Part shown: positions 36,906 through 47,872 of the stretch, one piece after another
How the letters are laid out: each line of letters begins with the position of its first letter
Position numbering within the stretch: the stretch's first letter is position 1
Origin: Batkoa obscura
Taxonomy: Eukaryota > Entomophthoromycota > Entomophthoromycetes > Entomophthorales > Batkoaceae
Reading direction: 5' to 3'
NCBI GenBank assembly: GCA_030770535.1
Contig: JASVEC010000107.1
Coordinates: 1-56,383 of the forward strand
Length of the DNA stretch: 56,383 nucleotides
Program-made: the position numbers and the translations under genes
Notes under the pieces: generated by a model
Told to the model about the DNA's origin: nothing
What the model saw: only the letters and a program-made list of their open reading frames with translations
The model's database searches: none

Positions 36906-37569
36906 TATATTAATTAATGCAGTTATAATAATATTCATTTATAACTTGTATAAATCAAAGTTAATTTATATGTTATATTTAATAATGTAATTTTTGATTT
37001 TTTATGACTTACTATTTTCAATTTTATATTTCTAATTTATTAAAAAATTAGTTAACAATAACTAAGGGAGAAGTTAAAAAGGATAGGTCCTCCAACTTAT
37101 GTTCAACATGATACAATCTAATTGACATTATTTGTAAAACTTCGGGCTATATTCGATATTTGGATAGATTATGTGAATTAAGTTTAAAACAAAACAAGGC
37201 ACTTTATTAGTATATAAATTAAAGTAAAAAAATAAAAGACAATAGTAAAGACAAAGGGTTTTGGCAAAGATATATTTATTATGAACTGTAGTTATTGTAA
37301 GGAAATAAATTCTGATATAATAAATTCCTATTTAATAAGATTTTAGCTGTATCTAAACTTAATCATGGATAAAAACAAGCCTTCAATATTTAGTTTGTAT
37401 TTTAAGTGGTTTAAAATATAGAAAAAGTATAACAGAAATCATTAACAAAAAACTTCTATTTAAATATTACAATTCAAGCTCAATTAGAAATGCATTTTAA
37501 TTGGCTAAAAGTTGAATTTGGAAATAAGTCAATTAAAAAGATCAAATATTTCCATTCTTAACCATTTCG

Positions 37570-40485
37570 ATGAGTAATACAGTCAAACCAAAGTTAAATG
37601 AAACTCAAGGAAAACAAGGTCCGGTTAAGCGAAAGATTCATGTAATATGTCGAGTGAGACCTTTTTTAATAAATGAGGTGGAGGATGATACCATTATTAT
37701 TGATAAAAAAGAAAAAACAATATTGATTCAAAATTTAAGAAATCCATCAGAAACGTTTTATTATAAGTAATATTTAGTTTCAACTGATTTAAAATAGATT
37801 AAATTTTATAATAGTTTCGATAATTGTTACGATTCTTTAAGTACCCAGACGGATATATTTAAAAAAAATGCTCTTCCTTTGTTAGATAATGTTATTAAAG
37901 GTTTGGTAAAAGCATATCAATTCTTTTTAGAGTAACAACTTAATTTAAAAAATATATTGACAGGATGCAACAATATTTTGTTATGGTATGACTGGAGCAG
38001 GTAGGAATTTTCATTTTAAGATAGAATTTAAGATAAAAATTAAAATGATTTTAGTTAATAACTATTATTTAATTTAGGAAAAACATATACTTTAGAAGGA
38101 ACAGAATCAGATCCAGGATTGATACCGAAATGTTTAAGATATTTGTTCAAAAAAAGACAAGATTTTTTAAAAATAAATCACGAAAATGAGTTCACTGTTA
38201 CAATGAGTTATATGGAAGTATATAAAGAAATAGTATTTGATTTATTACTACCGAGAGAACAGGTTGGAAAGTTTAATCAAAAAATTGAAATTATCTAAAC
38301 TAGTTATAGCAATCTTTTGGAGGTTTAAATATACGAGAAAATAGTAAAAGAGAAATTTTCGTAGCGGATTTGACACACGTATTTTCATTTAAACTCGATA
38401 TTCTAATTATTAACAAAAGAATTATAGAAAACTGTAAATTCAATTAATGAATTCCTTAAGGAATTTAAGTAAGTCAATTGTTATATTGTGTTTTTGCCGC
38501 TAATTGTTTTATTTAGCTTTGCATGTAGAAATAGATCGACGGCATCAACAAAGCTGAATACCCGTTCATCAAGATCACATGCCATCCTTACTATAAATGT
38601 AACAAATAGTTCGATCCAATTTATAATATTTAATATTTAATTAGATAAAAATAAAAAGTAGTATCGAGAAACGTAGTTATATTGGAAAGTTGAGTATGAT
38701 AGATTTAGCAGGATCCGAGGATAATCGTAGAACAGGAAATAATTTAGAAAGGATGGCAGAGTCTGGAGCTATAAACAAGTCTTTATTTGTATTAGGGCAA
38801 GTGGTTGATGCAATCAATAGTGGAGCTGTAAGATTTTTTATTTTTTATTTTAATTACTAATAAAAATTAGCAAAGAGTACCATATAGAGATTCAAAAATG
38901 ACTAGGATATTACAAGTAATATTTTTATTTTTTTAATTAATTAATTAATTGTAAAATAGCCTTCTCTTTCTGGAAAATCCCTTGGAATGATAATAGTAAA
39001 TATAGCTCCTGGACAAGTAAATACAATATACAGCAATTTATAGCTAAGCTTTAACATTTCATATTAAGGAATTCTTTTTAGAAACCCAACAGTAAGTATA
39101 ATAATTGTAAAGAAAAGTCATTAGTATTCACTTTCAATAATAAGAGCATTAAACTTTGCTATAAAATCAAAGAAAATTATAAGTTCTGTAGCAGTTAAAC
39201 AATTCAAAGGTAACCTTTAGACTGAAAATCATTTTGGTTGAGTACTATTTCTACGCTTTTAATAGATAAGATCTCGCCCTTAACAACCAATAATGACATG
39301 AATGGAAATAAGCAAGACATTAATAGAAGGAAGACTAGTTCTTTAGAGCATATTAATCCAAATGCTAAAATATCACCAAATAACAATAAAAGAAAATCCA
39401 ATAATGCGGTAACAATAGAAAGGAGCACAAAATATTTTAATGGTACACCTTCAAAACTTAGAAATAATCTAAAGTAAGATTTACTATTTAACTTGATTTA
39501 GCTTATACTAAAACTTGCAATATATTAACATCAAATTAATTTACTATTGTTAATAGTAGAAATAGTATAGAAAGCCCAGAAAATAAAAAATTATACGTTC
39601 TAAATAGTTTGTTGAATAAAAAGAAGTCTCCTTCTAAGGTTGCGGCAAGTCCGTCAAGTGATGCTAAAGAGATAATACGTTCAAGAGCAAAGTTAGATAA
39701 TGCAGTTGAGCTAGTAAAATTAGCACAATCCCTTAGATTGAGTGGAAATCTTACAGACTCCTTAAAATATTACGTGAAAGGTAAGATAAGCTAAAATTGT
39801 ATATTTATATACTTATCCAACTTATTAAGCAAATGAGTCGGCACCGGATGATCCTATTATTCAACAAAGGATAGCAGAACTATGTAATGAAATCCAACTT
39901 TCAACAACTCCACCTAAAAAAGGAAAAGCACTTTATTCAGTAGTAAACCAAACTCCACCTAAAAAAGTTAATCCAATTAGAACGAAACAAAATCCATCTG
40001 CCATTATCTCACAAAATAAGTGTAAAATAGGCCTGTTTATTCCTAGTAAAAATAACCATATAAAGGATGAGGTGGATCGTAAAGAAATAAAGATCAAAAA
40101 AGAGGATAGTAGTTCTGGATCTGAAGAATGGAAATATGAAAGTGAAGAAGATAGTATACAGGAAGAGGTTGCTTTAAAACCAGTAAAAAAGAGGAAGCGG
40201 GAGAATAAAGAAAATGGAGATCATAACACCTCAATTAGTAAAATTCCAGACACTGAGCTTGAACAGTATTCAAAATGTTTAGATGACCCCAATCATCCTT
40301 TAGTTGGTCTTATAAATACAGGAAATATTAAAATGATCAAATCTCTTTATGGCGTTGGTCCTAAAAAAGCGAATATAGTTATTGAACAGAGGAAAGAAAG
40401 GATATTTAGTAAATTAGATGATCTTAAAGAAGCAGGGTTTAATGAAAAGGCTATTTTAAGGATATTATTCGCCTATCACAATTAA
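37570..40485 (+). CDS. Kinesin-10 / KIF22 (Kid)-like chromokinesin
   Basis: Around ten short introns. The motor domain begins [20 protein letters not shown]. The P-loop is GMTGAGKTYT; switch I is [10 protein letters not shown]; switch II is [10 protein letters not shown]; further motor motifs are [15 protein letters not shown] and [13 protein letters not shown]. Motor helices end near [14 protein letters not shown]. After a Lys/Ser-rich, nuclear-signal-like region ([10 protein letters not shown]), the C-terminus carries a helix-hairpin-helix DNA-binding domain: [20 protein letters not shown], then [15 protein letters not shown]. The motor plus C-terminal HhH is diagnostic of KIF22/NOD-type kinesin-10, which generates polar ejection force on chromosome arms. 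Kinesin-10 is absent from the common yeasts, so its presence supports an early-diverging fungus. Confidence 0.88.
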
Positions 40486-40973
40486 TTTCAAAGTTTATTA
40501 TTCAATATTCTGTTATAGAATGTTTTGAGTTGTCATTTTGAATTGAAATGAAACGTTTACTATCGATATTTATAGGTAGATGATTGCTGAGGTCTAATAT
40601 TAAAAAACAAGAAACTTATTTATTATACGGAAAATGTAATAAATAATTATAAAAGTTGTATAATTAGTTTATTGTAGATTACAATTGTATTTTATTCGTG
40701 ATAAATTTAAATCTGATACTATTAATGAATTTATAGACTCGATTAAAATAGTTTTGGTATTAAATTTTATTGAAAGTTACTTTATATTAATCAAAGAATA
40801 TTTTAAAAGCTAGGTTAATGGTCATAGAATGTTGAAATTTTAATCAAATTTACAAGAATAGGCTAATCTTGGCCCATTTTAATGTACATAAATGCTGTGG
40901 AGAAGGAAAAGAAAGGAAAAGATAGTTATATTAAATAAAGTAGGATATAAACTATAGTCCACATTAAATATAT
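40486..40973. other. Convergent intergenic region
   Basis: About 490 bp between the tail-to-tail kinesin and transcription-factor genes. AT-rich, holding both 3' ends; nothing else seen. Confidence 0.5.
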
Positions 40974-42704
40974 TCAATCTTGAATTAATTGGAGATTTTG
41001 TAAACACACACGAGCAAAAGACCAATAGCTACTTAAATGGTTGATTGCTGAAATAAAATCTGTAACCATTTCTTCAGAATATTTTACCTGTGTTTTAAAC
41101 TCCGAATTTTTTAATTTGATTAAAAAACAAGCGAATACATAAAAATCAAAACTTACAGAAGCAGAGCTTCTTTGATTGGTACGACGATCTTTAACCACTT
41201 TCGCCGCTATATGTGCCTGCTCTACACAAGTAATACATCTGTTTAATATCCTTTTTCCTATCCTTGAATTAGAAGTAGTTAAACTTAATTTTTTTACTTG
41301 TGTATTTAAAATTTCTGGAAAGTAATAAATAATCGTGACTGCGCCCAATAAGTTACGAACATAAAGTGTAAAATTTCTCATCATTAAACGAAGTTTTGGG
41401 CTTGGAAGTAGTGCATTTAATTTTGAAAACGTAAATGTAAGTTTTTGTGTATAATTTAATAGATCTGTGGTCTCCTTGGATTTGTTTTTTTCTTTAATAT
41501 CCTCTTGGATAATATATTGCGTTAGTAATCTTAAACAAAAGAAAAAATGATGTATGATTTTGACATAATTTTCTACCACCTCCTGTTGTAAAATATTATT
41601 GCTTAATAATTGATCCTTTCCTTGAGTTGAATCTTCAATGTTGATAGGTATGGTTAAATTTATTATATGAATTCCACCATCACCTGGCTTAAACTTTTGA
41701 ATTAAAGGGCGTTGATGAATTAACGAAGAGACCCTTTCCATTTCAAGGCAGAACATCCAAGCTCGGCATCTTTCTTTATAATCTTCTAAATCTTCTTGAA
41801 GATAAGTTGTGTCTAAATTTTCGCATGAAACAAGATAAACATATCCAAGCTGTTGTCCCATTTTGATGGAACTTGCAATCAAGTTCATAGATAAAGTGTC
41901 CATTTCAAAACATAAAGTGCCCAACATATTAAGAGCTTGCATATTAGCTTGGGAAGGTGAATACTGGGCTTCAGAAATCGCATTTCTTGAAGCATTAAAA
42001 AAGCTTTGAGAAAGTAACCATCGGGGAGTCTTAATCCAATTTTCATTACTAGAAAACTTTACAGAATAAGCACACATTGCATAGATTAAAGCTTTTGAGC
42101 AGCATCCTTTTTTGGTTTCAAAAGCATGCTTATTTACTAATGGATGTGAAACTTGGACCACTGAAAAATATAAAGCAATTAACTCTTGTATCATTGCTTC
42201 ATTCGCCCATTTTATATATAACTTGTCAAATTTGTTAATATCTGGAGGTGGTATGTTGAAGTTATTCGCTAAATTTGGAATTGGAGCTAATTTAAAGAAT
42301 TTATTTTCATAGTTATGGCTTTCATGAGAATCAAGATAACTACTGATATTATTAGATAGATTCTTGTTAGAAAATCTCATCAAATGCTTATTCAAGTTTT
42401 CTACAAGATTGTGTTGATTTCTAACTATCTTATCGGACAAAAGTGATTCTATCATTTCTAATCGTTGAGAAAAATTAGATATTTGTGTTTTGAATGTAGT
42501 GTTATTATTAGTGACTATTGAGTATTCTGAAGTTTTACTAGATTCTGAAAAGTTCCTTTTTAAACTGTGTCCTGTGATTTCAGAAGAGTTGGATGTTGGA
42601 GTCACTTCTTCGATAAAGAGCTCATGCGGCTCTAGAACACACCTATTGTCTATATAATTCTCAGGTTGATTGCTTAATTCAAAGTTACAATATTTTATTT
42701 CCAT
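40974..42704 (-). CDS. Fungal-specific transcription factor domain protein, no zinc cluster seen
   Basis: A single open frame of 576 residues. The middle-homology domain (fungal TF, PF04082-like) is recognised by ELIALYFSVVQVSHPLVNKH, then KALIYAMCAYSVKFS, MQALNMLGTLCFEMDTLSMN, SIKMGQQLGYVY and the hallmark CRAWMFCLEMERVSSLIHQR. A Zn2Cys6 cluster normally precedes this domain, but the N-terminal ~150 residues are Ser/Asn-rich with a short possible coiled coil (FSQRLEMIESLLSDKI), and I find no Cys-rich exon upstream to about 43500. It may be a regulator acting through partners, have a distant first exon, or have lost its DNA-binding part. Predicted nuclear. Confidence 0.8.
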   Translation of the reverse strand: MEIKYCNFELSNQPENYIDNRCVLEPHELFIEEVTPTSNSSEITGHSLKRNFSESSKTSEYSIVTNNNTTFKTQISNFSQRLEMIESLLSDKIVRNQHNLVENLNKHLMRFSNKNLSNNISSYLDSHESHNYENKFFKLAPIPNLANNFNIPPPDINKFDKLYIKWANEAMIQELIALYFSVVQVSHPLVNKHAFETKKGCCSKALIYAMCAYSVKFSSNENWIKTPRWLLSQSFFNASRNAISEAQYSPSQANMQALNMLGTLCFEMDTLSMNLIASSIKMGQQLGYVYLVSCENLDTTYLQEDLEDYKERCRAWMFCLEMERVSSLIHQRPLIQKFKPGDGGIHIINLTIPINIEDSTQGKDQLLSNNILQQEVVENYVKIIHHFFFCLRLLTQYIIQEDIKEKNKSKETTDLLNYTQKLTFTFSKLNALLPSPKLRLMMRNFTLYVRNLLGAVTIIYYFPEILNTQVKKLSLTTSNSRIGKRILNRCITCVEQAHIAAKVVKDRRTNQRSSASVSFDFYVFACFLIKLKNSEFKTQVKYSEEMVTDFISAINHLSSYWSFARVCLQNLQLIQD

Positions 42705-45298
42705 TGCCGTTAAAAAACATAAACTAATTCTAAAGATAGGTTTTAACTTAGCTTTTATGTTGAATTTGAAATCATGAATATTCTGTAATAAGAAAATGTT
42801 TAGAAGTTTCTAAAATATCCACTTTCTTTGAATCGAGATTTTTAGTATTTTTTAGTTAGATCGATCTTAGGTAACTTTAAATATTCTTCATAAACTAACG
42901 CAATACTCATTTTTTTTGCAATTATTCACATTTTTGACTAGTTCCTTAGTGAAAAAATCATAAAAGCCTTTATCCGATTTATAAATTTTAAACTAAAATC
43001 TGCACTTGAATGATTAAATTAAGTAACCAGGTTACATTCGATGAGTATACTAGTCAAGTTTAGACTTGAGCATAAAAATTATAGCTAGTAAACAAGCCAT
43101 GTATAGTATTTAGTATAAATATTTTCAATAATTTACTTGGCAAATGTACTCAAGTGGTCAAGTTTTAGGAATAGCTTTAAGCAGTTTTTATAAATCTTAA
43201 AAGTTATAAATTTCACAAACGTATTCTAGTGAGACTTAAAAACTCAAAGCTGGAGGTTTAACTATCTGTATTCCTCGGGTTATAGAAATTAATTTAATTT
43301 TAAACTAGTTATTAACATGTTATTTTTTTGTCTACTTAACTATTAATGATTGAGAAGATCCTCAAGGTTTATAAGAAATTAGTTTATGGGTTTTTTTAGA
43401 ATGAATGAATATTTGACCAATAAAAATCGATCAACTTTTAGAAAAACTAATGCATGCCAATGTACTAGTTTATTAAGAAAATGAATACTAAAACTATATG
43501 TTTAATGAACAGCGCTGTAATTAATAAGATAAAGAGAATTTGAAAGTGAAATACAGGTTTAGTTTAAATGTAACCTTAGTTATTCTGTCTCTATTTTTTG
43601 CGCATTTTAAAAATAGATAAAATTTAACCAAGGCTCAACTTTTCTCCGATTTTGCTTTATTGCAAAAAGTAATTTAGCATAAATGCTAAGAAAAGAAAGC
43701 AAATGTTTTCTACTGAAAGAATTGAGCAAGTATTTTTTATTTTACTCTTAAAGAATAGAAAAATAGCATAATAAAATACTTTCTCGTACTTTTTTCTTGT
43801 TTTTTCACTTTGTCCCATAGTTTTACATTTTTATGTACTAGATTTTTGTATAAGCTTGGTTCTTTTTCCGCTAAGCAATACTAGTTATCGATTGGGATAA
43901 TATTCTCTTTTAAACTTTCAATAAACTAATTTTATAGTAAGAAATGATAGCTACACATAAATATAGTTACATATTTAATCAAATCAGTGTTTTTTGTAAT
44001 TTGTTTAAAACTGATTATTTTGCGGTGCTTTTTGTTCCAATTATATACTCTTATTACTTTGTCTTTGGTCAAAAAAAGAACTGGTCTTTGGATAAATCTA
44101 AATCAGAACTAGGAAAAACCATTTTACGATTTGGTGGCTTTTAAACTCACTCAATTCATAGATTCATCTTTAGAATAGCCACTACTTTGCTAATTTTACA
44201 ATTAGCCATTAGAATAGCAATATATATAATCTTATCGTAGTATTATCTGGGCCTTCAAATATATACATTATTAAAATTAATAGTCATAGAACTATATAAA
44301 AACCACAATACAATTAAGTTCAAAAATACTAAGGTTTTAATATTTAATTTTATCTTATGATAAAATAAATATTGTCTTTTTTGAATTAATAGTACAGCAT
44401 TTAGAATGTCTATGCTTTTAGAATGCTAGATTACGTTAATAGTTAGTTATTTTATATGCTTATCACCTTTTATAAATAAACAAAAATCCCAAAATGTATA
44501 ATCAAATCTATAAATAAAAAATAGGGTAGGATACAAATATCATATTAATAGCTTTTTGACCTCAGATTTTATTAGGATTAATAATTTTCAGGTTATCTTT
44601 GTCAAAGGAATTTTTCATTTATGTAGCCATATGATGCTGATTAATATCGTGTATCCACTGTAAGAGTAGGGAATTACATTACATTAATATTAGATAAACT
44701 ATAAATATATCTGAGAATATATTTAAAAATAACTCTGGTTTATAATATTAAAATTTAAGTCCTTTTATTGTAACTCTAACTTCCATAAAAAGAAATTATC
44801 ATAGAACATATGGGGCTGTTTTTTTTGGGTTCATTACTTTTTCTACTTTTTAAGCACTATTTGAGTGGAAAAATTGCTAACAAAATTCTTAAATACAAAA
44901 ATACATCCCCATATGATTAATTCTTCCATTCTTTATTACATTTGTAAATTAAATAGAATGTTTGGTATTTTTATTGTGTGACAAAAAAATTATATTGAGT
45001 TAAAATTAGACAGAACTAATAATTTAAGAATTAAAACCATAACCTACTACTCCTTTACAATTAAGGTAAATAACGAAAGAGTAAAAGACATCCATGGTTT
45101 AAAAATAGATTACAGCTGTTTAGCTTTCTTGGTTATTCACTTATGTATCCCAATTCATGGCTGACCGTTTAACCTAAATTCAAATTTTGAAAATTAGAAG
45201 TAACAAAAATGTTATATAATATGTATTATATATATAACCCTAGAAGGTCAAAATTCAATAAATAAATAAATAAATAAATAAAATTACTCAAAATATTA
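42705..45298. other. Large AT-rich intergenic region
   Basis: About 2.6 kb. A 66-codon frame at 43944-44144 (hydrophobic segment, then GQKKNWSLDKSKSELG) is not convincing. From about 44420 it is similar to the region before the other CENP-B-type gene, and it contains the MITE at 44811-44911. Confidence 0.4.
44811..44911 (-). mobile_element. MITE copy, reverse, best end preservation
   Basis: TA duplication on both sides (44809-44810 and 44912-44913). Starts TGGGGCTGTTTTTTTTGG and ends ACATCCCCA, with TTTTTAAGCACTATTTGAG and TGGAAAAATTGCTAACAAAA between. Length 101 bp. Its left 40 bp resemble the left end of the DDE element. Confidence 0.85.
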
Positions 45299-46225
45299 AT
45301 GAGTTCTGACAAAGAAGCTCCAAATTTACAGACTATAATAAATTCAGGTACTAGAAAAGTACGTAAGGTTTTAACTTTAAGTGAAAGACAACAAGTTGCT
45401 GAGTTATATAAACAAGGGTACTCACATCAAGAATTAGCTGATCAATATCAAGTAGGACGTAGCACAATAACTAAATTGTTGTTAAGGCAAGAAAAGGTAA
45501 ATGAGAGTGGACTAGGTATAAACCAGATAAGGAAACAAAGATATTACCTTAGTTTAGAATATTTGGAAAAATTCATTATTAATCATTTTTGTGATAAAAC
45601 AACTATAAATGAAGAAGAGTACATTTATTTCAAAACCAATGTAACAATGGGTGAAGTTATGAATGAAGCACAGGAATTAGCTACTGAGTTAGGTATAAAA
45701 CAATTTAAAGCAACTAATCATTGGTTTAATAAATTTCGTAGAAGGCATTGTATTAAATTTCGCTATGGTACTACTTCCTATGCTGTAAATAATACCAATT
45801 CATTAAATAATGTTATAGAAAGTAATGTTTCACTAGGCTATGAGATCACATTAGAAAAGAAAAATTTTAATGAGCAATCAGTCTATCCTAATGATATCAA
45901 AACTGAAAATAGCATAAACAATATTAACGTTATAGACAACCATACGCCTTATAATATTTTAAATCAAAATAATTCAACAGAGTTTAGTATTAGTGACCCA
46001 AATGTAAATGCTAACCTATGGAGTTCTAATTCCTATATTACATATCCTATTCAATATACATCAGAGCCAAATACGACGTTTAGCCCTGCCTCTCTAATCG
46101 CGTTTTCTACCCAATATATAATGCAGCCGGTTACTGCATTTAGTTCTATCCCAGTTAATGCATTTTCTTTTGAATATACAACGCAGCCAAATAACACTAT
46201 TAACTATTTTAATAATATAGTTTAG
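45299..46225 (+). CDS. CENP-B/pogo-type DNA-binding protein without DDE core, copy 2 (intact)
   Basis: An uninterrupted frame of 308 residues. Residues ~18-65 form a psq/CENP-B HTH (RKVLTLSERQQVAELYKQGY, SHQELADQYQVGRSTITKLL). Residues ~80-155 form a Tc5/CENP-B-type HTH (LSLEYLEKFIINHF; MNEAQELATELGIKQF; NHWFNKFRRRH). Instead of the DDE domain of a pogo transposase there is an Asn-rich linker and, from about residue 240, a tail of degenerate repeats with QYTSEPNTTFSPASL, QYIMQPVTAFSSIPV and EYTTQPNNTI. The head is clearly related to copy 1, 21 kb away, and the frame is whole here, suggesting selection to keep it. It could be a domesticated regulator or an accessory protein of a mobile element; I cannot decide. 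Confidence 0.8.
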   Translation: MSSDKEAPNLQTIINSGTRKVRKVLTLSERQQVAELYKQGYSHQELADQYQVGRSTITKLLLRQEKVNESGLGINQIRKQRYYLSLEYLEKFIINHFCDKTTINEEEYIYFKTNVTMGEVMNEAQELATELGIKQFKATNHWFNKFRRRHCIKFRYGTTSYAVNNTNSLNNVIESNVSLGYEITLEKKNFNEQSVYPNDIKTENSINNINVIDNHTPYNILNQNNSTEFSISDPNVNANLWSSNSYITYPIQYTSEPNTTFSPASLIAFSTQYIMQPVTAFSSIPVNAFSFEYTTQPNNTINYFNNIV

Positions 46226-46477
46226 TTTTTTGGGTATTTTTGAATTGATAATAAATAGAACATCACTATACGTTATGATAGAACCTATTCACTTAGTACT
46301 CCTATCTTAATAATTTACTTTTACACATATACTAACACTAATGTAAATATGAGATTCCTTTATTAAATTATTAAACATATTTTAGAGCGCTCTATATAAA
46401 AGCAGTCTTGATTAAATAAGTATATCAGCTTAAATATAACAAACAAATCAGTAAATACAACTTTTGACTAATCAATA

Positions 46478-46575
46478 CAGGATGTTTTTTTGGTTTCATC
46501 ACTTCTTCCATCTTTTGAGCACTATTTGAGTGGAAAAATTGTTAGTAAAACCTTAAACACAAAAGTACATCCCTA
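46478..46575 (-). mobile_element. MITE copy, reverse
   Basis: GGATGTTTTTTTGGTTTCAT at the left, TTTTGAGCACTATTTGAG centre, TTGTTAGTAAAACCTTAAAC and ACATCCC at the right, with TA beside it. Lies 250 bp after CENP-B-type copy 2. Confidence 0.8.
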
Positions 46576-47132
46576 TGTATTTAGCTAATATTTTGAAATT
46601 ATTATTATTACTATATTTTTTATCTAAAGAAATTCAAATGACTTTCTTTTGGCTCAAATATACAATATACTAGTACAAATATAAGAGTTAAAAAATGTAA
46701 GATAATCTGAACCTGTATAATAAATATAAAAAAAGCTTTTTACTTAATTCCAACAGCTGAGTATATTCACATGTTAATATATTCATATTGAATATAATTC
46801 ATAATGATTTTTTTTAATAGAATTCGTTTTGGATTTTAAAATTAATCACATTTAAAGATTAAATTTTTTTTAAAACTTAATGTCTCAACATTTAATATAT
46901 AATTAACTTTTTTGACTTTTGAAAATAAACCAAAATAATCAAGACTATTGACTATTAAAGCCTAATAAAATAACATATCTAATGTTTTATGTAGTCTAAG
47001 ATATTAAATAAGATATATAATTTTCTTTATTTTGATATTTTGTCCATTTTCTGAACGATTTATTTTAAAATCTAGTAATTCCCTTAAATAAATAAAATGC
47101 TCATTTTTAAGTGGGGTCTCTAAAATGATATA

Positions 47133-47225
47133 TGGACAAGTCTTACTTATTTAAAAATTTACTAACTTTTTCCGCTCAATAGCGCTACGAAAGAGACAAA
47201 ATAGTGAAAGTAGAAGAGAAGTCTC
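47133..47225 (+). mobile_element. Divergent MITE copy, forward
   Basis: TGGACAAGTCTTACTTATTT start, then AAAATTTACTAACTTTTTCC and GCTCAATAGCGCTACGAAAG. More diverged than the others, TA at both sides. Confidence 0.6.
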
Positions 47226-47229
47226 TATA

Positions 47230-47323
47230 TGTGAATATATTTTTCTGTTTAAGAATTTTACTAGCGATTTTTCCACTCAAATAGTGCTCAAAAAATGGAA
47301 AAAATGATGAAAAAACATTTCCA
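47230..47323 (+). mobile_element. MITE copy, forward, adjacent to previous
   Basis: TA-flanked; TGTGAATATATTTTTCTG, TTTTACTAGCGATTTTTCCA, TAGTGCTCAAAAAATGG, ending CATTTCCA. Separated from the preceding copy by only a few bases of TA-like spacer. Confidence 0.75.
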
Positions 47324-47872
47324 TATATAATCCTTGCAATTCAAACTAATTATTATAGTATATGTATAAGGTATTTTTAATCTATATAGAAATGGATAAG
47401 GTAATATCATATTCTTAACAATATTAACGTTTCCTAGATGTCTAATCATACGAAAATAATAACTCAATATCACTCCCTTACCGTTTAAACAGTTAAAAGT
47501 TATACTATTGGCATAAGTTTTAGATGATTGTATAATTTTCATATGCCAGTAATGCAAACTAATTAGTTAATTTATGAATAATTATTGTTACTGATAAATT
47601 AGGTGGATCTGATATCCAAACGTGACTTGGATTTAATAAGATTAGCCAATAGTTTTAAAAACTTTGAATTGAATCGAAAAATATGAGTTTAAAAATCAAC
47701 ATTATAAAAATGTGAATTTTAAATCTTGATCAAATTAGTTTTCAACTTTAAGTTTATATATTTAAAAGTCAACAGTTATTATTATTATCTCCTTTAAAAA
47801 TATAGTATAAAATAAAGGTAATTCCAGTTGTTATTCTTTAATTTTTTATTTATTTACGTTTTGGAATTAGAA

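Larger units (their letters stand above)
35886..37569. other. Intergenic region with two MITEs
   Basis: About 1.7 kb between divergent MET2 and the kinesin gene. It contains MITE copies at 36436-36535 and 36807-36905 in opposite orientations. No other gene is visible. Confidence 0.45.
44420..46230 (+). repeat. Duplicated segment, copy 2 (with CENP-B-type gene)
   Basis: Partner of 23280-25250. Shared patches appear in the same order before the gene, including CTTTTATTGTAACTCTAACT and TTCCATAAAAAGAAATTA. The boundaries are approximate and the non-coding identity is low. Confidence 0.55.
46226..47872. other. Intergenic region with three MITEs
   Basis: About 1.6 kb between the CENP-B-type gene and the acyl-CoA oxidase gene. 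MITE copies lie at 46478-46575, 47133-47225 and 47230-47323, the last two almost touching. No gene is visible. Confidence 0.45.

Noticed and set aside
43944-44144. 66-codon frame with a hydrophobic segment
   Set aside because: Too short, no homology seen, in a long AT-rich region where chance frames of this size are expected.
47288-47557. 89-codon minus-strand frame
   Set aside because: Overlaps a MITE copy and has random-like composition.
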